Below, in pieces: positions 53,547 to 62,802 of a DNA stretch of 64,000 nt. The stretch spans positions 1,488,001-1,552,000 of the forward strand of contig NZ_CP118527.1 of assembly GCF_028885415.1 (NCBI RefSeq), given 5' to 3'. Under the pieces are notes generated by a model. It did not search any database and was not told where the DNA came from. It saw nothing but the letters and a program-made list of their open reading frames with translations. Numbering within the stretch: position 1 is the stretch's first letter; every line of letters begins with the position of its first letter. The translations under genes were made by a program, and so were the position numbers. Origin of the DNA: Streptomyces coeruleorubidus (GTDB lineage Bacteria; Actinomycetota; Actinomycetes; Streptomycetales; Streptomycetaceae).

Positions 53547-54035
53547 ATGCCCAACACTGAGCCGATGACGCAGCGTGTGGAGCTCGCCACCGTGAGGGAC
53601 CGGCTGGCCGTCGACGAAGTGATCACCGACTACGCGGTGGCGGTCGACGACGGTGACTGGGAGGCGTACCGAGGACTGTTCCTCCCTCAGGGGCGGGCGG
53701 ACTACCGCTCGGCCGGCGGCATAGAGGGGGAGGCCACGGCGGTCGCCGCGTGGCTCGCCGAGAGCATGCGGCTGTTCCCGATGCGACAGCACCTGATCGT
53801 CAACCGGCGGGTGCGCTTCGGTGTCTGGGAGCAGGACACCGGCGACACCGCCCAGGTCCAGGCCGACTACATCAATCCCATGGCCACCGAAGGGCCCGCG
53901 CCCGACTTCGTGTGCGGCGGCCGGTACGCCTTCGCGCTGCGGCGCACGATCGAGGGCTGGCGGCTGAGCGAGGTGGTCGTACGGGAGAAGTGGCGGCGCC
54001 TTCCCGAGCGCCGGACGGCACCTGTGGTCAACTGA
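53547..54035 (+). CDS. SnoaL/NTF2-like domain protein
   Basis: The 162-residue protein fits the SnoaL-like cone fold: VRDRLAVDEVITDYAVAVDDGDWEAYRGLF, then HLIVNRRVRF and YAFALRRTIEGWRLSEVVVREKWRR. It may be an isomerase, a dehydratase or a binding protein; nothing further can be said. ATG 53547 or 53565 may be the start. Confidence 0.8.
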   Translation: MPNTEPMTQRVELATVRDRLAVDEVITDYAVAVDDGDWEAYRGLFLPQGRADYRSAGGIEGEATAVAAWLAESMRLFPMRQHLIVNRRVRFGVWEQDTGDTAQVQADYINPMATEGPAPDFVCGGRYAFALRRTIEGWRLSEVVVREKWRRLPERRTAPVVN

Positions 54036-54046
54036 CCCGGCGTCCC

Positions 54047-54114
54047 CTAGGGGGTGTCCGCAAAGTCCCGTCGTCCGCCCACAGGGCAGGCGGGACTTTG
54101 CGGACACTCCCTAG
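54047..54114. repeat. Long inverted repeat with CTAG ends
   Basis: Two 24-base arms (54047-54070 and 54091-54114) are reverse complements with one mismatch, around a 20-base loop which itself can form a GCCC-ACA-GGGC stem. Both ends carry CTAG, a rare tetranucleotide in Streptomyces. It lies between two same-strand genes and may be a terminator or a non-autonomous mobile element. Confidence 0.7.
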
Positions 54115-54162
54115 ATCGTCCGCAGGGCGCACACTGGAGGCACCACGGGGTAGGAGGCGCCT

Positions 54163-55737
54163 ATGAAGACGCTCGGCCACTGGCTCGCCTCTCCCTGGCG
54201 GCGCTCGGCCGCCGCCGTGATCGCGGGCGCCCTTCCCGTACTCGCCTACCCCGCCCCGTCCCTGTGGTGGTGCGCCTACGTCGCCCTGGTCCCGTGGATC
54301 CTGCTGGTGCGCACCGCGCCGACCGGGAAGCGGGCGGCGTACGACGGCTGGTGCGGCGGCTTCGGCTTCATGCTGGCCATGCACCACTGGCTGCTGCCCT
54401 TCCTGCACGTGTTCACGTTCGTCCTCGCCGCGCTGCTCGGGGCCCTGTGGGCCCTGTGGGGCTGGCTCGGGCACCGGCTGCTGGCAGGCGTGCCCTCGCG
54501 GCGGCGGACCGCGGCCGCTCTCGTCGTCCTGCCGTCCGGCTGGCTGGCGATCGAGCTGGTCCGCTCCTGGCAGGGTCTCGGCGGCCCCTGGGGCATGCTC
54601 GGCTCCAGTCAGTGGCAGGTCGAGCCGGCGCTGCGGCTGGCCTCGGTGGGCGGGGTGTGGCTGCTCAGCTTCCTGGCCGTGGCCGTCAACGTCGCGCTCG
54701 CCCTCCTCGTCGCGGTCCGTCAGGCCCGCGTGCCCGCCGTGGCCGGTCTCGTCGCCACGGCCGCCGCCACCTCCGCCGCCTGGACCCTCTCGCCCCGCCC
54801 CGCCGTCGACGGCCAGGTCAGGATCGCCGTGGTCCAGCCGGGCGTCATCGGTGGCCCGGACAGCGCGGACCGCCGGTTCGCCCGCGAGGAACAGCTCACT
54901 CGCCGGCTCGCCGGACAGGACGTCGACCTGATCGTCTGGGGTGAGAGCAGCGTCGGTTTCGACCTCGGGGACCGGCCCGACCTCGCCCGGCGGCTCGCCG
55001 GCCTGTCCCGCGAGACGGGCGCCGACATCCTGGTCAACGTGGACGCCCGGCGCTCCGACAAGCCCGGCATCTACAAGAGCTCCGTCCTGGTCGGGCCCGA
55101 CGGTCTCACCGGCGAGCGCTACGACAAGATGCGGCTCGTCCCCTTCGGCGAGTACATCCCGGCCCGCTCCCTGCTCGGCTGGGCCACCTCCGTCGGCAAG
55201 GCGGCGGGCGAGGACCGCAGGCGCGGCTCCCAGCCGGTCGTGATGAACGTGGGGGACGACCTGCGCGTCGGCCCGATGGTGTGCTTCGAGACGGCCTTCC
55301 CCGACATGACCCGCCACCTCACCCGGGAAGGCGTCGACGTGCTGATCGGCCAGTCGTCGACGTCCACGTTCCAGCAGAGCTGGGCGCCCGAGCAGCACGC
55401 ATCGCTCGCCGCGCTGCGCGCCGCCGAGACCGGCCGTCCGATGGTGCACGCGACGCTGACGGGTGTCTCCGCCGTCTACGGCCCGAGCGGGCAGCGCGTC
55501 GGCTCGTGGCTCGGGACGGACGCGTCCGCCGCGCAGATCTACGAGATCCCCCTCGCCCACGGCACCACGCCGTATGTCCGCCTCGGCGACTGGACCGTGC
55601 ACGCGGCCATGCTGATCCTCGCCGCCTGGGCCGCCGGCGAGGGCGTACGGACACTACGGCTCAGGCGCTCTGCTCCTGAACCGCGCGTACCACCCGCTCG
55701 CACAGCTCATGGGTCTCCAGCGCGTCCCGGGCGCTGA
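54163..55737 (+). CDS. lnt: Apolipoprotein N-acyltransferase
   Basis: The 524-residue protein has several membrane helices, then a nitrilase-type periplasmic domain with the Glu-Lys-Cys triad: VWGESSVG, KMRLVPFGEYIP and MVCFETAFPDM. It adds the third acyl chain to lipoproteins at the N-terminal Cys. ATG 54163 follows GTAGGAGG. The last 77 bases overlap the convergent Gfo/Idh gene, and the Arg/Pro-rich tail is probably not part of the fold. Confidence 0.9.
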   Translation: MKTLGHWLASPWRRSAAAVIAGALPVLAYPAPSLWWCAYVALVPWILLVRTAPTGKRAAYDGWCGGFGFMLAMHHWLLPFLHVFTFVLAALLGALWALWGWLGHRLLAGVPSRRRTAAALVVLPSGWLAIELVRSWQGLGGPWGMLGSSQWQVEPALRLASVGGVWLLSFLAVAVNVALALLVAVRQARVPAVAGLVATAAATSAAWTLSPRPAVDGQVRIAVVQPGVIGGPDSADRRFAREEQLTRRLAGQDVDLIVWGESSVGFDLGDRPDLARRLAGLSRETGADILVNVDARRSDKPGIYKSSVLVGPDGLTGERYDKMRLVPFGEYIPARSLLGWATSVGKAAGEDRRRGSQPVVMNVGDDLRVGPMVCFETAFPDMTRHLTREGVDVLIGQSSTSTFQQSWAPEQHASLAALRAAETGRPMVHATLTGVSAVYGPSGQRVGSWLGTDASAAQIYEIPLAHGTTPYVRLGDWTVHAAMLILAAWAAGEGVRTLRLRRSAPEPRVPPARTAHGSPARPGR

Positions 55738-56566
55738 GCACCTTGCCCGCCCGCACCGCGTCCAGGAAGGCCAGCACCGCCTGCTCGATGCCGCGCTGCC
55801 GAGCCACCGGCACCCAGTCGCCGCGCCGCCGCACGGTCGGCTGCCCCTTGTGGTCGACGACCTCGGCGAGGTTGATCACCTGCCGCTTGGTGTCCTGCCC
55901 CGACACCTCCAGGATCTCCTCGGCCGAACCGCTGAGCCGGTTCATCACGCCGAGCGCGGTGAATCCGTCCCCGGCGAGCTGGAGCACGATGTGGTGCAGC
56001 AGGCCGTCCCGGACGCGGGCGCGCACGGTGACGTCGTCGACCTCGCCGGGCACCAGGAACCGCAGGGTGTCGACGACGTGGATGAAGTCGTCGAGGATCA
56101 TCGCGCGCGGCTCCTCCGGGAGTCCGATGCGGTTCTTCTGCATCAGGATCAGCTCGCGCGGATGGTCGGCGCACTGTGTGTAGCCGGGGGCGTGACGCCG
56201 GTTGAAGCCGACGGCGAGGCTCACATCCCGCTCCTCGGCGAGCGCCACCAGCCGTGCGGACTCGACGAGTTCGTAGGCGAGCGGCTTGTCGACGTAGGTC
56301 GGCACGCCCGCCTCCAGCAGCCCGGTCACGATCTCCGGGTGGACGATCGTGGGCGCGTGCACGAAGGCGGCGTCGAGGCCTTGGGCGAGGAGGGAGTCGA
56401 GGGTGGTGTGCCGCCGCTCCGGCGGGAGGTGGAGGCTGTCGGCGACCCGGGCGAGCGTGGCGGGCGTGCGGGTCTGGAGGTGCAGCTCCACCCCGGGCTG
56501 GAAGGCGAGAACCGGAAGGTAGGCCTTCTGCGCGATGTCGCCGAGTCCGATGCAGCCGACCTTCAC
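55661..56566 (-). CDS. Gfo/Idh/MocA-family oxidoreductase
   Basis: The 301-residue protein has the Rossmann start VGCIGLGDIAQKAYLPVLA, the typical DKPLAYELVESARLVALAEE (EKP-like site) and VGFNRRHAPGY, and an oxidoreductase C-terminal domain. Such enzymes act on sugars, inositols or related compounds with NAD(P). GTG 56566 has AGGAGAG upstream. It overlaps the 3' end of lnt by 77 bases. Confidence 0.88.
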   Translation of the reverse strand: MKVGCIGLGDIAQKAYLPVLAFQPGVELHLQTRTPATLARVADSLHLPPERRHTTLDSLLAQGLDAAFVHAPTIVHPEIVTGLLEAGVPTYVDKPLAYELVESARLVALAEERDVSLAVGFNRRHAPGYTQCADHPRELILMQKNRIGLPEEPRAMILDDFIHVVDTLRFLVPGEVDDVTVRARVRDGLLHHIVLQLAGDGFTALGVMNRLSGSAEEILEVSGQDTKRQVINLAEVVDHKGQPTVRRRGDWVPVARQRGIEQAVLAFLDAVRAGKVLSARDALETHELCERVVRAVQEQSA

Positions 56567-56579
56567 GGGGTGCTCTCCT

Positions 56580-57764
56580 CTAACGGTTGCCTGCCGGGGT
56601 CTGCCCGGAAGCATACGGCTGCTGGGGAGGCCGCCAGTCGGCGATGCCGTCGAAGCCGCGCAGGAACAGGGCGGGTCCTGCCTTCGACAGCGCGGCCATG
56701 GCCGTGTCGCGTACGGCGATCCCCGCGCGGCCGGTCATGAGGTTGAGGCGGGCGACCTTCACGGCCTGGCGTGCGATGGCGGTCGTACGGGGCAGCCGGG
56801 CGGCGGTGTAGGCGGGGAGGTCTTCGCAGTGGTGAGCCAGGACGACGGCGTCCTCGATGGCCTGGTTGCCGCCCTGGCCGAGGGTCGGGGGCATGGCGTG
56901 CGCGGCGTCGCCGACCAGGGCGACCCGGCCGCGGTGGTAGGCGGGCAGGGGCTCGGCGATGTGGTGGACGTCGTGCCGCAGTACGTCCTCGGGGCGGGTG
57001 GCGGCGAGCACGGCGGGGATCGGGTCGTGCCAGTCGCCGAAGCGGCGCAGCAACTCGGCCTTCTCGTCGTCGGGTGCGCGTCCACCTGCGGGTGTCACGG
57101 CGGCGGCGTAGGCGTAGACGCGGCCGTCCTTGAGCGGGTGCGTACCCCAGATTCTGCCCCTGCCCCAGGTCTCGTGCCAGGCGAACTCCACGCCGGGGAC
57201 GGGGATCACGACCCGCCAGGTGGTGAACCCGGAGTAGACGGGCCCCGGGTGGCCGGGGAAGAGCGCGCGGCGTACGGCGGACCGGATGCCGTCGGCGCCC
57301 ACCACCAGGTCGGCCTCCAGCTCGCCGTCCGCGGTGCTGACGCGGGCGGGCCGGCCGGTGTCGCCGCTGTCGGCGAGGGTCGCGGCGGCGGCCGTGCGGA
57401 CGGCGTCCGGTGGGAGCTGTGCGGTCAGGCGCTCGACGAGGGTGGCGCGGTGCAGCAGCACGAGCGGGCCGCCGAAGCGCTCGGCGGCGGCGTCGGCGGA
57501 GGAGCGGGCGAGCCACCGCCCGGACGGTGTGCGCAGCCCGCCGTCCCCCGCCCAGGCGGCGAGGTCACGGATCTCGTCACCGAGGCCGATGACGTCCAGC
57601 GCGCGCAGGGAGTTGGGGGCGAGGGAGATGGCGGCGCCGACCGGTTCCAGTGAGCGGGCGCGCTCCAGCACGGTGACCCGCCAGCCGCGCCGGTGCAGTG
57701 CGGCCGCCGCGGTCAGGCCTCCGATTCCGCCGCCGATCACGACGGCCCGCCTCGCCTGTGTCAT
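56580..57764 (-). CDS. FAD-dependent aromatic hydroxylase-type monooxygenase
   Basis: The 394-residue flavoprotein has GGGIGGLTAAAALHRRGWRVTVLERA, the DG motif VVGADGIRSAVRRAL, and the second FAD motif VALVGDAAHAMPPTLGQGGNQAIEDA. Single-component hydroxylases of this type act on aromatic compounds or antibiotics. It is divergent from a TetR regulator with twin operators, so it is probably induced by its substrate. Confidence 0.88.
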   Translation of the reverse strand: MTQARRAVVIGGGIGGLTAAAALHRRGWRVTVLERARSLEPVGAAISLAPNSLRALDVIGLGDEIRDLAAWAGDGGLRTPSGRWLARSSADAAAERFGGPLVLLHRATLVERLTAQLPPDAVRTAAAATLADSGDTGRPARVSTADGELEADLVVGADGIRSAVRRALFPGHPGPVYSGFTTWRVVIPVPGVEFAWHETWGRGRIWGTHPLKDGRVYAYAAAVTPAGGRAPDDEKAELLRRFGDWHDPIPAVLAATRPEDVLRHDVHHIAEPLPAYHRGRVALVGDAAHAMPPTLGQGGNQAIEDAVVLAHHCEDLPAYTAARLPRTTAIARQAVKVARLNLMTGRAGIAVRDTAMAALSKAGPALFLRGFDGIADWRPPQQPYASGQTPAGNR

Positions 57765-57809
57765 GGCTCCTCCTCGAACCGACGACCAGGCCTGCTGCCC
57801 AGCCTGGCG

Positions 57810-57851
57810 ACTACACCTGTAGTTCCGTTTCGACGTTACTACAGCTGTAGT
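57810..57851. promoter_or_regulatory. Twin TetR operators
   Basis: ACTACA-CC-TGTAGT (57810-57823) and ACTACA-GC-TGTAGT (57838-57851) are palindromes whose centres are 28 bases apart. They lie between the divergent monooxygenase and TetR genes, and would let the repressor control both promoters. Confidence 0.75.
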
Positions 57852-57872
57852 CATACGGGTAGCGTGAGCTCC

Positions 57873-58463
57873 ATGTCCGTACGCACCGCCGGCCCCTCCC
57901 GCTCCGATCTCGTCGCCGACACCGCCCTGGCCCTGCTCGCCGAGCGGGGGATGCGGGGTCTCACGCACCGGGCGGTCGACGAGGCGGCCGGACTCCCCCA
58001 GGGCTCCACGTCGAACCTCGCGCGGACCCGGCAGGCCCTGCTGGAACTGGCGGTGCGGCGCCTGGCCGACCGCGAGGCGCGGGTGCTGGCGCTGCACGAG
58101 ATGCCGGATCCCCGGGCCGGGGCCGGCTCCCTGGCGGACGCGCTGGCCCTGGCCATCCACCGCGCCCTGACCCGCAACCGCGAACTGACCCTCGCCCGCT
58201 ACGAACTGGCCCTGGAGGCCACCCGTCGCCCGGAGCTGCGGGCCTACTTCGACGCGACGGGCGCCCGCTTCCGCGAGCAGCTCACCGCCCTCGTCACGGG
58301 GATGGGCTCGACGGATCCGGCCCGGCACACGCTGTCGCTCGTCGCCTGGGCGGACGGGCTGATGTTCAGTTGTGTGGCGGGGTCGTTCGGTGCCGAGGTG
58401 CCGAACCTGGAGGAAGTCCGGGCCGGGCTGCGGGAGTTGCTGGACGGGATGCTCGGGGCCTGA
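57873..58463 (+). CDS. TetR-family transcriptional regulator
   Basis: The 196-residue protein has the N-terminal helix-turn-helix (RSDLVADTALALLAERGMRGLTHRAVDEAAGLPQGSTSNLARTRQALLEL), with an Asn-Leu in place of the usual Tyr-Tyr/Phe-His of the recognition helix, and a helical ligand domain. It should repress the divergent monooxygenase and itself through the twin palindromes. ATG 57873 is the start. Confidence 0.9.
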   Translation: MSVRTAGPSRSDLVADTALALLAERGMRGLTHRAVDEAAGLPQGSTSNLARTRQALLELAVRRLADREARVLALHEMPDPRAGAGSLADALALAIHRALTRNRELTLARYELALEATRRPELRAYFDATGARFREQLTALVTGMGSTDPARHTLSLVAWADGLMFSCVAGSFGAEVPNLEEVRAGLRELLDGMLGA

Positions 58464-58507
58464 GAAAAGCCGTGGTGCCGCGAGGGGCGTTGGGAAAGGA
58501 TGCGGGC

Positions 58508-59020
58508 ATGACGACCGAACGCCGTATGCCTGCCACGACCGCCGACGAACGCACCATGCTGGAGGGCTGGCTGGAGTTCCACCGGCAGACCCTCGCGTGG
58601 AAGTGCGAGGGCCTGAGCGACGAGCAGCTCAGGTCCTGCGCCGTGGAGCCCTCCGAGCTGTCCCTGCTGGGGCTGGTGCGGCACATGGCGGACGTGGAGC
58701 GGAGCTGGTTCCGCAGGGTGCTGACGAACGAGGACGCGCCGCCGATCTACTTCAGCGACGAGGACCTGGACGGCGAGTTCCACCTCACCGAGGCGGACAG
58801 CTACCAGGAGGCGTACGCCGCCTGGCAGGCCGAGATCGAGACCGCCCGGAGCAACGCGGCCCGCTTCGGCCTGGACGACATCTCCGAGGGCAAGCACCGC
58901 CGCACCGGCGAGCGGTACAACCTGCGGTGGATCTACACCCACATGATCGAGGAGTACGCGCGGCACAACGGCCACGCCGACCTGATCCGCGAGCGCATCG
59001 ACGGCTCGACCGGCGACTGA
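58508..59020 (+). CDS. DinB/DUF664 family protein
   Basis: The 170-residue four-helix protein matches the DinB-like fold: MLEGWLEFHRQTLAWKCEGLSDEQL, LLGLVRHMADVERSWFRR, and WIYTHMIEEYARHNGHADLIRE, which give three His residues for a metal site. Some members are thiol-dependent transferases (mycothiol or bacillithiol S-transferases). Its role here is unknown. Confidence 0.88.
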   Translation: MTTERRMPATTADERTMLEGWLEFHRQTLAWKCEGLSDEQLRSCAVEPSELSLLGLVRHMADVERSWFRRVLTNEDAPPIYFSDEDLDGEFHLTEADSYQEAYAAWQAEIETARSNAARFGLDDISEGKHRRTGERYNLRWIYTHMIEEYARHNGHADLIRERIDGSTGD

Positions 59021-59132
59021 CGTCACCCCGGACAGGCCGACTGTCTCCGTACGGGACGGGAGATCACCCGTGCGGGGCATCCTCCCCCTGTCCGCTGCCC
59101 CGCCGCGGGCCGGACGCACCAGAGTGGCGCGG

Positions 59133-59649
59133 GTGCATCGAACGACGACCACAGCGACGCTCCTGGTGACCGTGGCTGTCTCGGCCCTTTCCGGCTGTAC
59201 GACCGTCCACCATCCGCCCGTGCCGGGGCCCTCGGCGGCACCGTCCCGGCCGTCGGCGCCGCAGCCGGAGGGGCGGACGGAGACACAGATCGTGCAGGCA
59301 CCGGCCCGCGAGGCCCTGCAACTCATCGAGGAGCCCCGCCGCCCGGAGCCGGCCGCGTCCGCGTCCCGCCCGGCCACGCCCCCGACGGCCTCGCCGGAGC
59401 GGACGCAGCCGCCGTCCGGCACCCGCGACGTCCGTCCGCCCGCCCGCCCGCCCGGAACGCCCCGAGCCGGCCCCCCGCAGCCCACGGCATCCGCACGCCG
59501 ACCTGCCCGACGTCCCGGAGTCGGTACGTCAGGACGTCCACGAGAGCGTCCCGGACAACACGGACGTGTGCGCGCTGGGCAGGCGCTACGGGGGGTGGCG
59601 GGCGGACAGCCCGGAGGCGACCATCTGCCGCGACACCTACGGGCGTTGA
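59133..59649 (+). pseudogene. Putative lipoprotein, frameshifted
   Basis: From GTG 59133 the frame encodes a signal peptide with lipobox ALSGC, then a Pro/Ser-rich linker. The end that looks like a real domain (DVPESVRQDVHESVPDNT, then CALGRRYGGWRADSPEATIC) is in the +1 frame and stops at 59647-59649, while the first frame runs on as Arg/Gly-rich noise to 59693. A one-base change between about 59250 and 59490 would join them. It may be a real lesion or a sequence error. Confidence 0.6.
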
Positions 59650-59822
59650 ACCGCGTCCGGGCCGGCGCAGCCGGGCCGCCGACCCGGACCTGACCTGCCC
59701 GTACGGCGGCCCTCACCCCAGGTCCCGGCCCCGGCTCCGGCGCTACGGCCGCTGCCCGGACGAACCTGCCCGCTACCGGCGCTCGGCCACTGCCCCGAGA
59801 GCCCCCGGCCCCGCTCCCGGCG

Positions 59823-60338
59823 CTACGGCCGCTGCCGCGGCGGTGTCCACATCCCCCCGCCGTCCTCGCCCAGCCGGGACTCCAGCCGTCTGATGGCCGC
59901 CCGGACGCCCTCGCCGTAGGGGTCGTCGGTGAGGGCGATGGCCGCTCCCCGGGCCCGCCGCAGGTGTGCGCGGGCAGCGTCGCGGTGGCCGAGTCGGTCG
60001 TAGTCGGCGGCCAGGTTCAGATGCAGGGAGGGGTAGAACGCGCGTACCGCGAGCACCCCCTCCCCCGCTGTGGACCCGGCGTCGGTGATCTCCTCCGCGG
60101 CCGTCAACGCGCGCAGGTCCCACGCCAGTTCGTCGCCGGGATCGTCCTGCGTGTCGGCCAGGTAGTGGGCGAGGGTGCAGCGGTGCAGCGGGTCGCCGTG
60201 CTCCCCGATCTCCGCCCACAGGTCCAGGAACCGGCGCCGGGCCTCCTCCCGGTCCCCGGCGTGGTGCAGCATGACGACCTGCCCGATCCGCGTCGGCACG
60301 GCGTCCGGCGCCGCCTGTCCCTGTCGCTCCACGACCAC
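59823..60338 (-). CDS. Tetratricopeptide-like protein
   Basis: The 171-residue helical protein has TPR-like pairs: GQVVMLHHAGDREEARRRFLDLWAEIGEHGDPL and LNLAADYDRLGHRDAARAHLRRARGA. It probably mediates protein contacts. GTG 60338 is the start. It has no diagnostic enzyme motif. Confidence 0.75.
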   Translation of the reverse strand: MVVERQGQAAPDAVPTRIGQVVMLHHAGDREEARRRFLDLWAEIGEHGDPLHRCTLAHYLADTQDDPGDELAWDLRALTAAEEITDAGSTAGEGVLAVRAFYPSLHLNLAADYDRLGHRDAARAHLRRARGAAIALTDDPYGEGVRAAIRRLESRLGEDGGGMWTPPRQRP

Positions 60339-60438
60339 GCCCTCCGCACCGCTCGCCCGCTGTTCCCCCCGACGCTAACCGCAGGCCGGGGGGATCCGGC
60401 TGAGGCCGCTCCGTACGTCGCCGGAGCGTCGGCCGCGG

Positions 60439-61122
60439 TCAGCCCAGGTCCGGGATCGTCCAGTCGATCGGCTCGTGCCCCTGCGCCGCCACCGCCGCGT
60501 TGATCTGCGTGAACGGACGCGAGCCGAAGAACTTCTTCGCCGACAGCGGCGACGGGTGCGCGCCCTTGACCACCACATGCCGCGACTCGTCGATCAGCGG
60601 GAGCTTCTTCTGCGCGTAGTTCCCCCACAGGACGAACACCGCCGGGTCGGGCCGGCCGGCCACCGCGCGGATGACCGCGTCGGTGAACCTCTCCCAGCCC
60701 CGGCCCTTGTGCGAGTTGGCCTCGCCGCCGCGGACCGTGAGTACCGCGTTGAGCAGCAGGACACCCTGCTCGGCCCACGGCATCAGATAGCCGTTGTCCG
60801 GGATCGGAGTGCCCAGCTCCTCGTGCATCTCCTTGTAGATGTTCCGCAGGGACGGCGGGATCCGCACACCGGGCCGGACCGAGAAGCACAGCCCGTGCCC
60901 CTGCCCCTCGCCGTGGTACGGGTCCTGGCCGAGGATGAGGACCTTCACTCCCTCGTACGGCGTGGCGTCCAGCGCGGCGAAGACCTCCTCGCGCGGCGGG
61001 TAGACCGGACCCTTCGCCCGCTCCTCCTCGACGAACTCCGTCAGCTCCTTGAAGTAGGGCTGCTGAAGCTCGTCACCCAGAACCCCGCGCCAGGACTCGG
61101 GCAGCATGGCGATGTCGGTCAC
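60439..61122 (-). CDS. ung: Uracil-DNA glycosylase
   Basis: The 227-residue family 1 enzyme removes uracil from DNA. The catalytic motif GQDPYHGEGQGHGLCFSV, the uracil-contact GNYAQKK and the HPSPLSAKKFFG loop are all present. GTG 61122 has GAGGACG upstream; the frame extension further upstream is not family-like. Length is normal. Confidence 0.93.
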   Translation of the reverse strand: MTDIAMLPESWRGVLGDELQQPYFKELTEFVEEERAKGPVYPPREEVFAALDATPYEGVKVLILGQDPYHGEGQGHGLCFSVRPGVRIPPSLRNIYKEMHEELGTPIPDNGYLMPWAEQGVLLLNAVLTVRGGEANSHKGRGWERFTDAVIRAVAGRPDPAVFVLWGNYAQKKLPLIDESRHVVVKGAHPSPLSAKKFFGSRPFTQINAAVAAQGHEPIDWTIPDLG

Positions 61123-61215
61123 GTCAACGTCCTCACGATGTGCGGTCACTTCCAGGCCACAGAACCTACAGGCGACCACTGACAACGTGCCGGGAAAGCC
61201 CGGTGCCCGCCCCGT

Positions 61216-62802
61216 CTACCAGGCGGTCTTGCGGTGCAGCTCCCACATCATCATGATCGTCGACGGGTCCATGGCCCGCTCCGCGCCCGAGACGTCCCGG
61301 CTCGCCGCCACGTACTGCCTGCCCTGCCACAGCGGCAGCAGCCGTGCGTCGTCCACGAGGATCCGCTGGGCCTCCTCGAACTCCTTCTCCACGTTCGCGC
61401 GGTCGCTCTCGCGGCGCGAGCGGGGCAGCAGATCGCCGGTGATCTCGGGCGCCGGGTAGGGCGTGCCGAGGGCGTTCTGCTCGCCGACGAACGGCGCGAT
61501 GAAGTTCTCGGCGTCCGGGAAGTCGGGGAACCAGCCACGTCCGAACACCGGGTACTCGCCCTTCTGGTAGCCCTCGACGTAGGTCTTCCAGGGGCGGCTC
61601 TTGAGGGTGATCTGGAACAGGCCGGAGTCCTCGAGCTGGCGCTCCAGCTCCTTGAACTCCGCGGCCGTCTCGGAGCCGTAGCGGTCGCTCGTGTACCAGA
61701 AGGTGAGCGGGACCCGCTGGTTGATGCCCGCGTCGGTGAGGATCTTGCGGGCCTTGCCGACGTCCGGGTCGCCGTAGTCGTCGAAGAAGCCCGTCGTGTG
61801 ACCGGTGAGGCCCTTGGGGACCATGGAGTACAGCGGGTCGACGGTGTCCTTGTAGACCTTGTGGGCGATGGCCGCCCGGTCGACGACCTGCGCGATGGCC
61901 TGGCGCACGGCCTTCTTCTTCGCCCAGGAGTCCTTCGGGTTGAACACCAGGTAGTTGATGTCGGTTCCGGTGCCCTCGACGAGCTGGATCTCCTCCTCCT
62001 TGGAGGTCTTGCTCTGGAGGTCGACGACGTCGCCGGCGGCCAGACCGCGGTAGGTCACGTCGATCTGCTCGTCCCGCAGGGCCTTGACCATGGCGCCGGA
62101 GTCCTGGAAGTAGCGGATGGTCACCGCGTCGTTCCGGCGCTCCGCGTAGCCCTTGTAGCCGTCGTTGCGGACGAGGACGGCCTCCTTGCCGTCGTCGTAC
62201 GAGTCGAGGGTGTACGGCCCGGAGCCGACGACGTCGCCGTCCTTACGCAGGGAGCTCTCCGGATAGGCGTCCGGGGAGACGATCGACATGGCGGGGGTGG
62301 CGAGCACGAAGGGGAAGGTCGCGTCGGGCTTGTTGAGGTGGAAGATCACCTCGCGCTCGTTCGGCGCCTGGACCCGTTCGAGGCTGCCGAGGAGACCGGC
62401 GGGGCCGCCGTTGACGTTGATCTTGCGGATCCGGTCGAACGAGTGCTTCACGGCCCGGGCGTCGAGCGTGTCGCCGTTGGAGAACTTCAGGCCCTCGCGC
62501 AGCTCGCAGCGGTACACCTGGTTCGAGGAGTCGCTGAAGCCGCAACTCTCGGCGGCGTCCGGCTGGGGCTCGCTCGCGCCCGTCGGATAGCTCAGCAGCG
62601 TCTGGTAGACGTTGCGGAACAGCTCCCAGGAGCTGTCCCAGGAGGCGGCAGGGTCGAGCGTGCTGGGGGCACTGGTGGTGCCCACGACGATCGGCCCTTC
62701 GTCCTCCGGGGTGTCGGACGACAGCACGCCGCATCCGGCGACCAGGGACGATATGGACGCGATGGCCGCCACCCGCCGCAGGCATCGGTTCCGGTTGAAC
62801 AC
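61216..62802 (-). CDS. Oligopeptide-type ABC transporter solute-binding lipoprotein
   Basis: The 528-residue precursor has a signal peptide with lipobox LVAGC near residue 24 and the SBP_bac_5 pattern: GTTSAPSTLDPAASWDSSWELFRNVYQTL, LREGLKFSNGDTLDARAVKHSFDR, GSGPYTLDSY, and IAQVVDRAAIAHKVY. It would capture peptides or similar solutes. No permease or ATPase adjoins, so partners must be elsewhere. GTG 62802 lies 7 bases after GAGGAG. Confidence 0.88.
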   Translation of the reverse strand: MFNRNRCLRRVAAIASISSLVAGCGVLSSDTPEDEGPIVVGTTSAPSTLDPAASWDSSWELFRNVYQTLLSYPTGASEPQPDAAESCGFSDSSNQVYRCELREGLKFSNGDTLDARAVKHSFDRIRKINVNGGPAGLLGSLERVQAPNEREVIFHLNKPDATFPFVLATPAMSIVSPDAYPESSLRKDGDVVGSGPYTLDSYDDGKEAVLVRNDGYKGYAERRNDAVTIRYFQDSGAMVKALRDEQIDVTYRGLAAGDVVDLQSKTSKEEEIQLVEGTGTDINYLVFNPKDSWAKKKAVRQAIAQVVDRAAIAHKVYKDTVDPLYSMVPKGLTGHTTGFFDDYGDPDVGKARKILTDAGINQRVPLTFWYTSDRYGSETAAEFKELERQLEDSGLFQITLKSRPWKTYVEGYQKGEYPVFGRGWFPDFPDAENFIAPFVGEQNALGTPYPAPEITGDLLPRSRRESDRANVEKEFEEAQRILVDDARLLPLWQGRQYVAASRDVSGAERAMDPSTIMMMWELHRKTAW

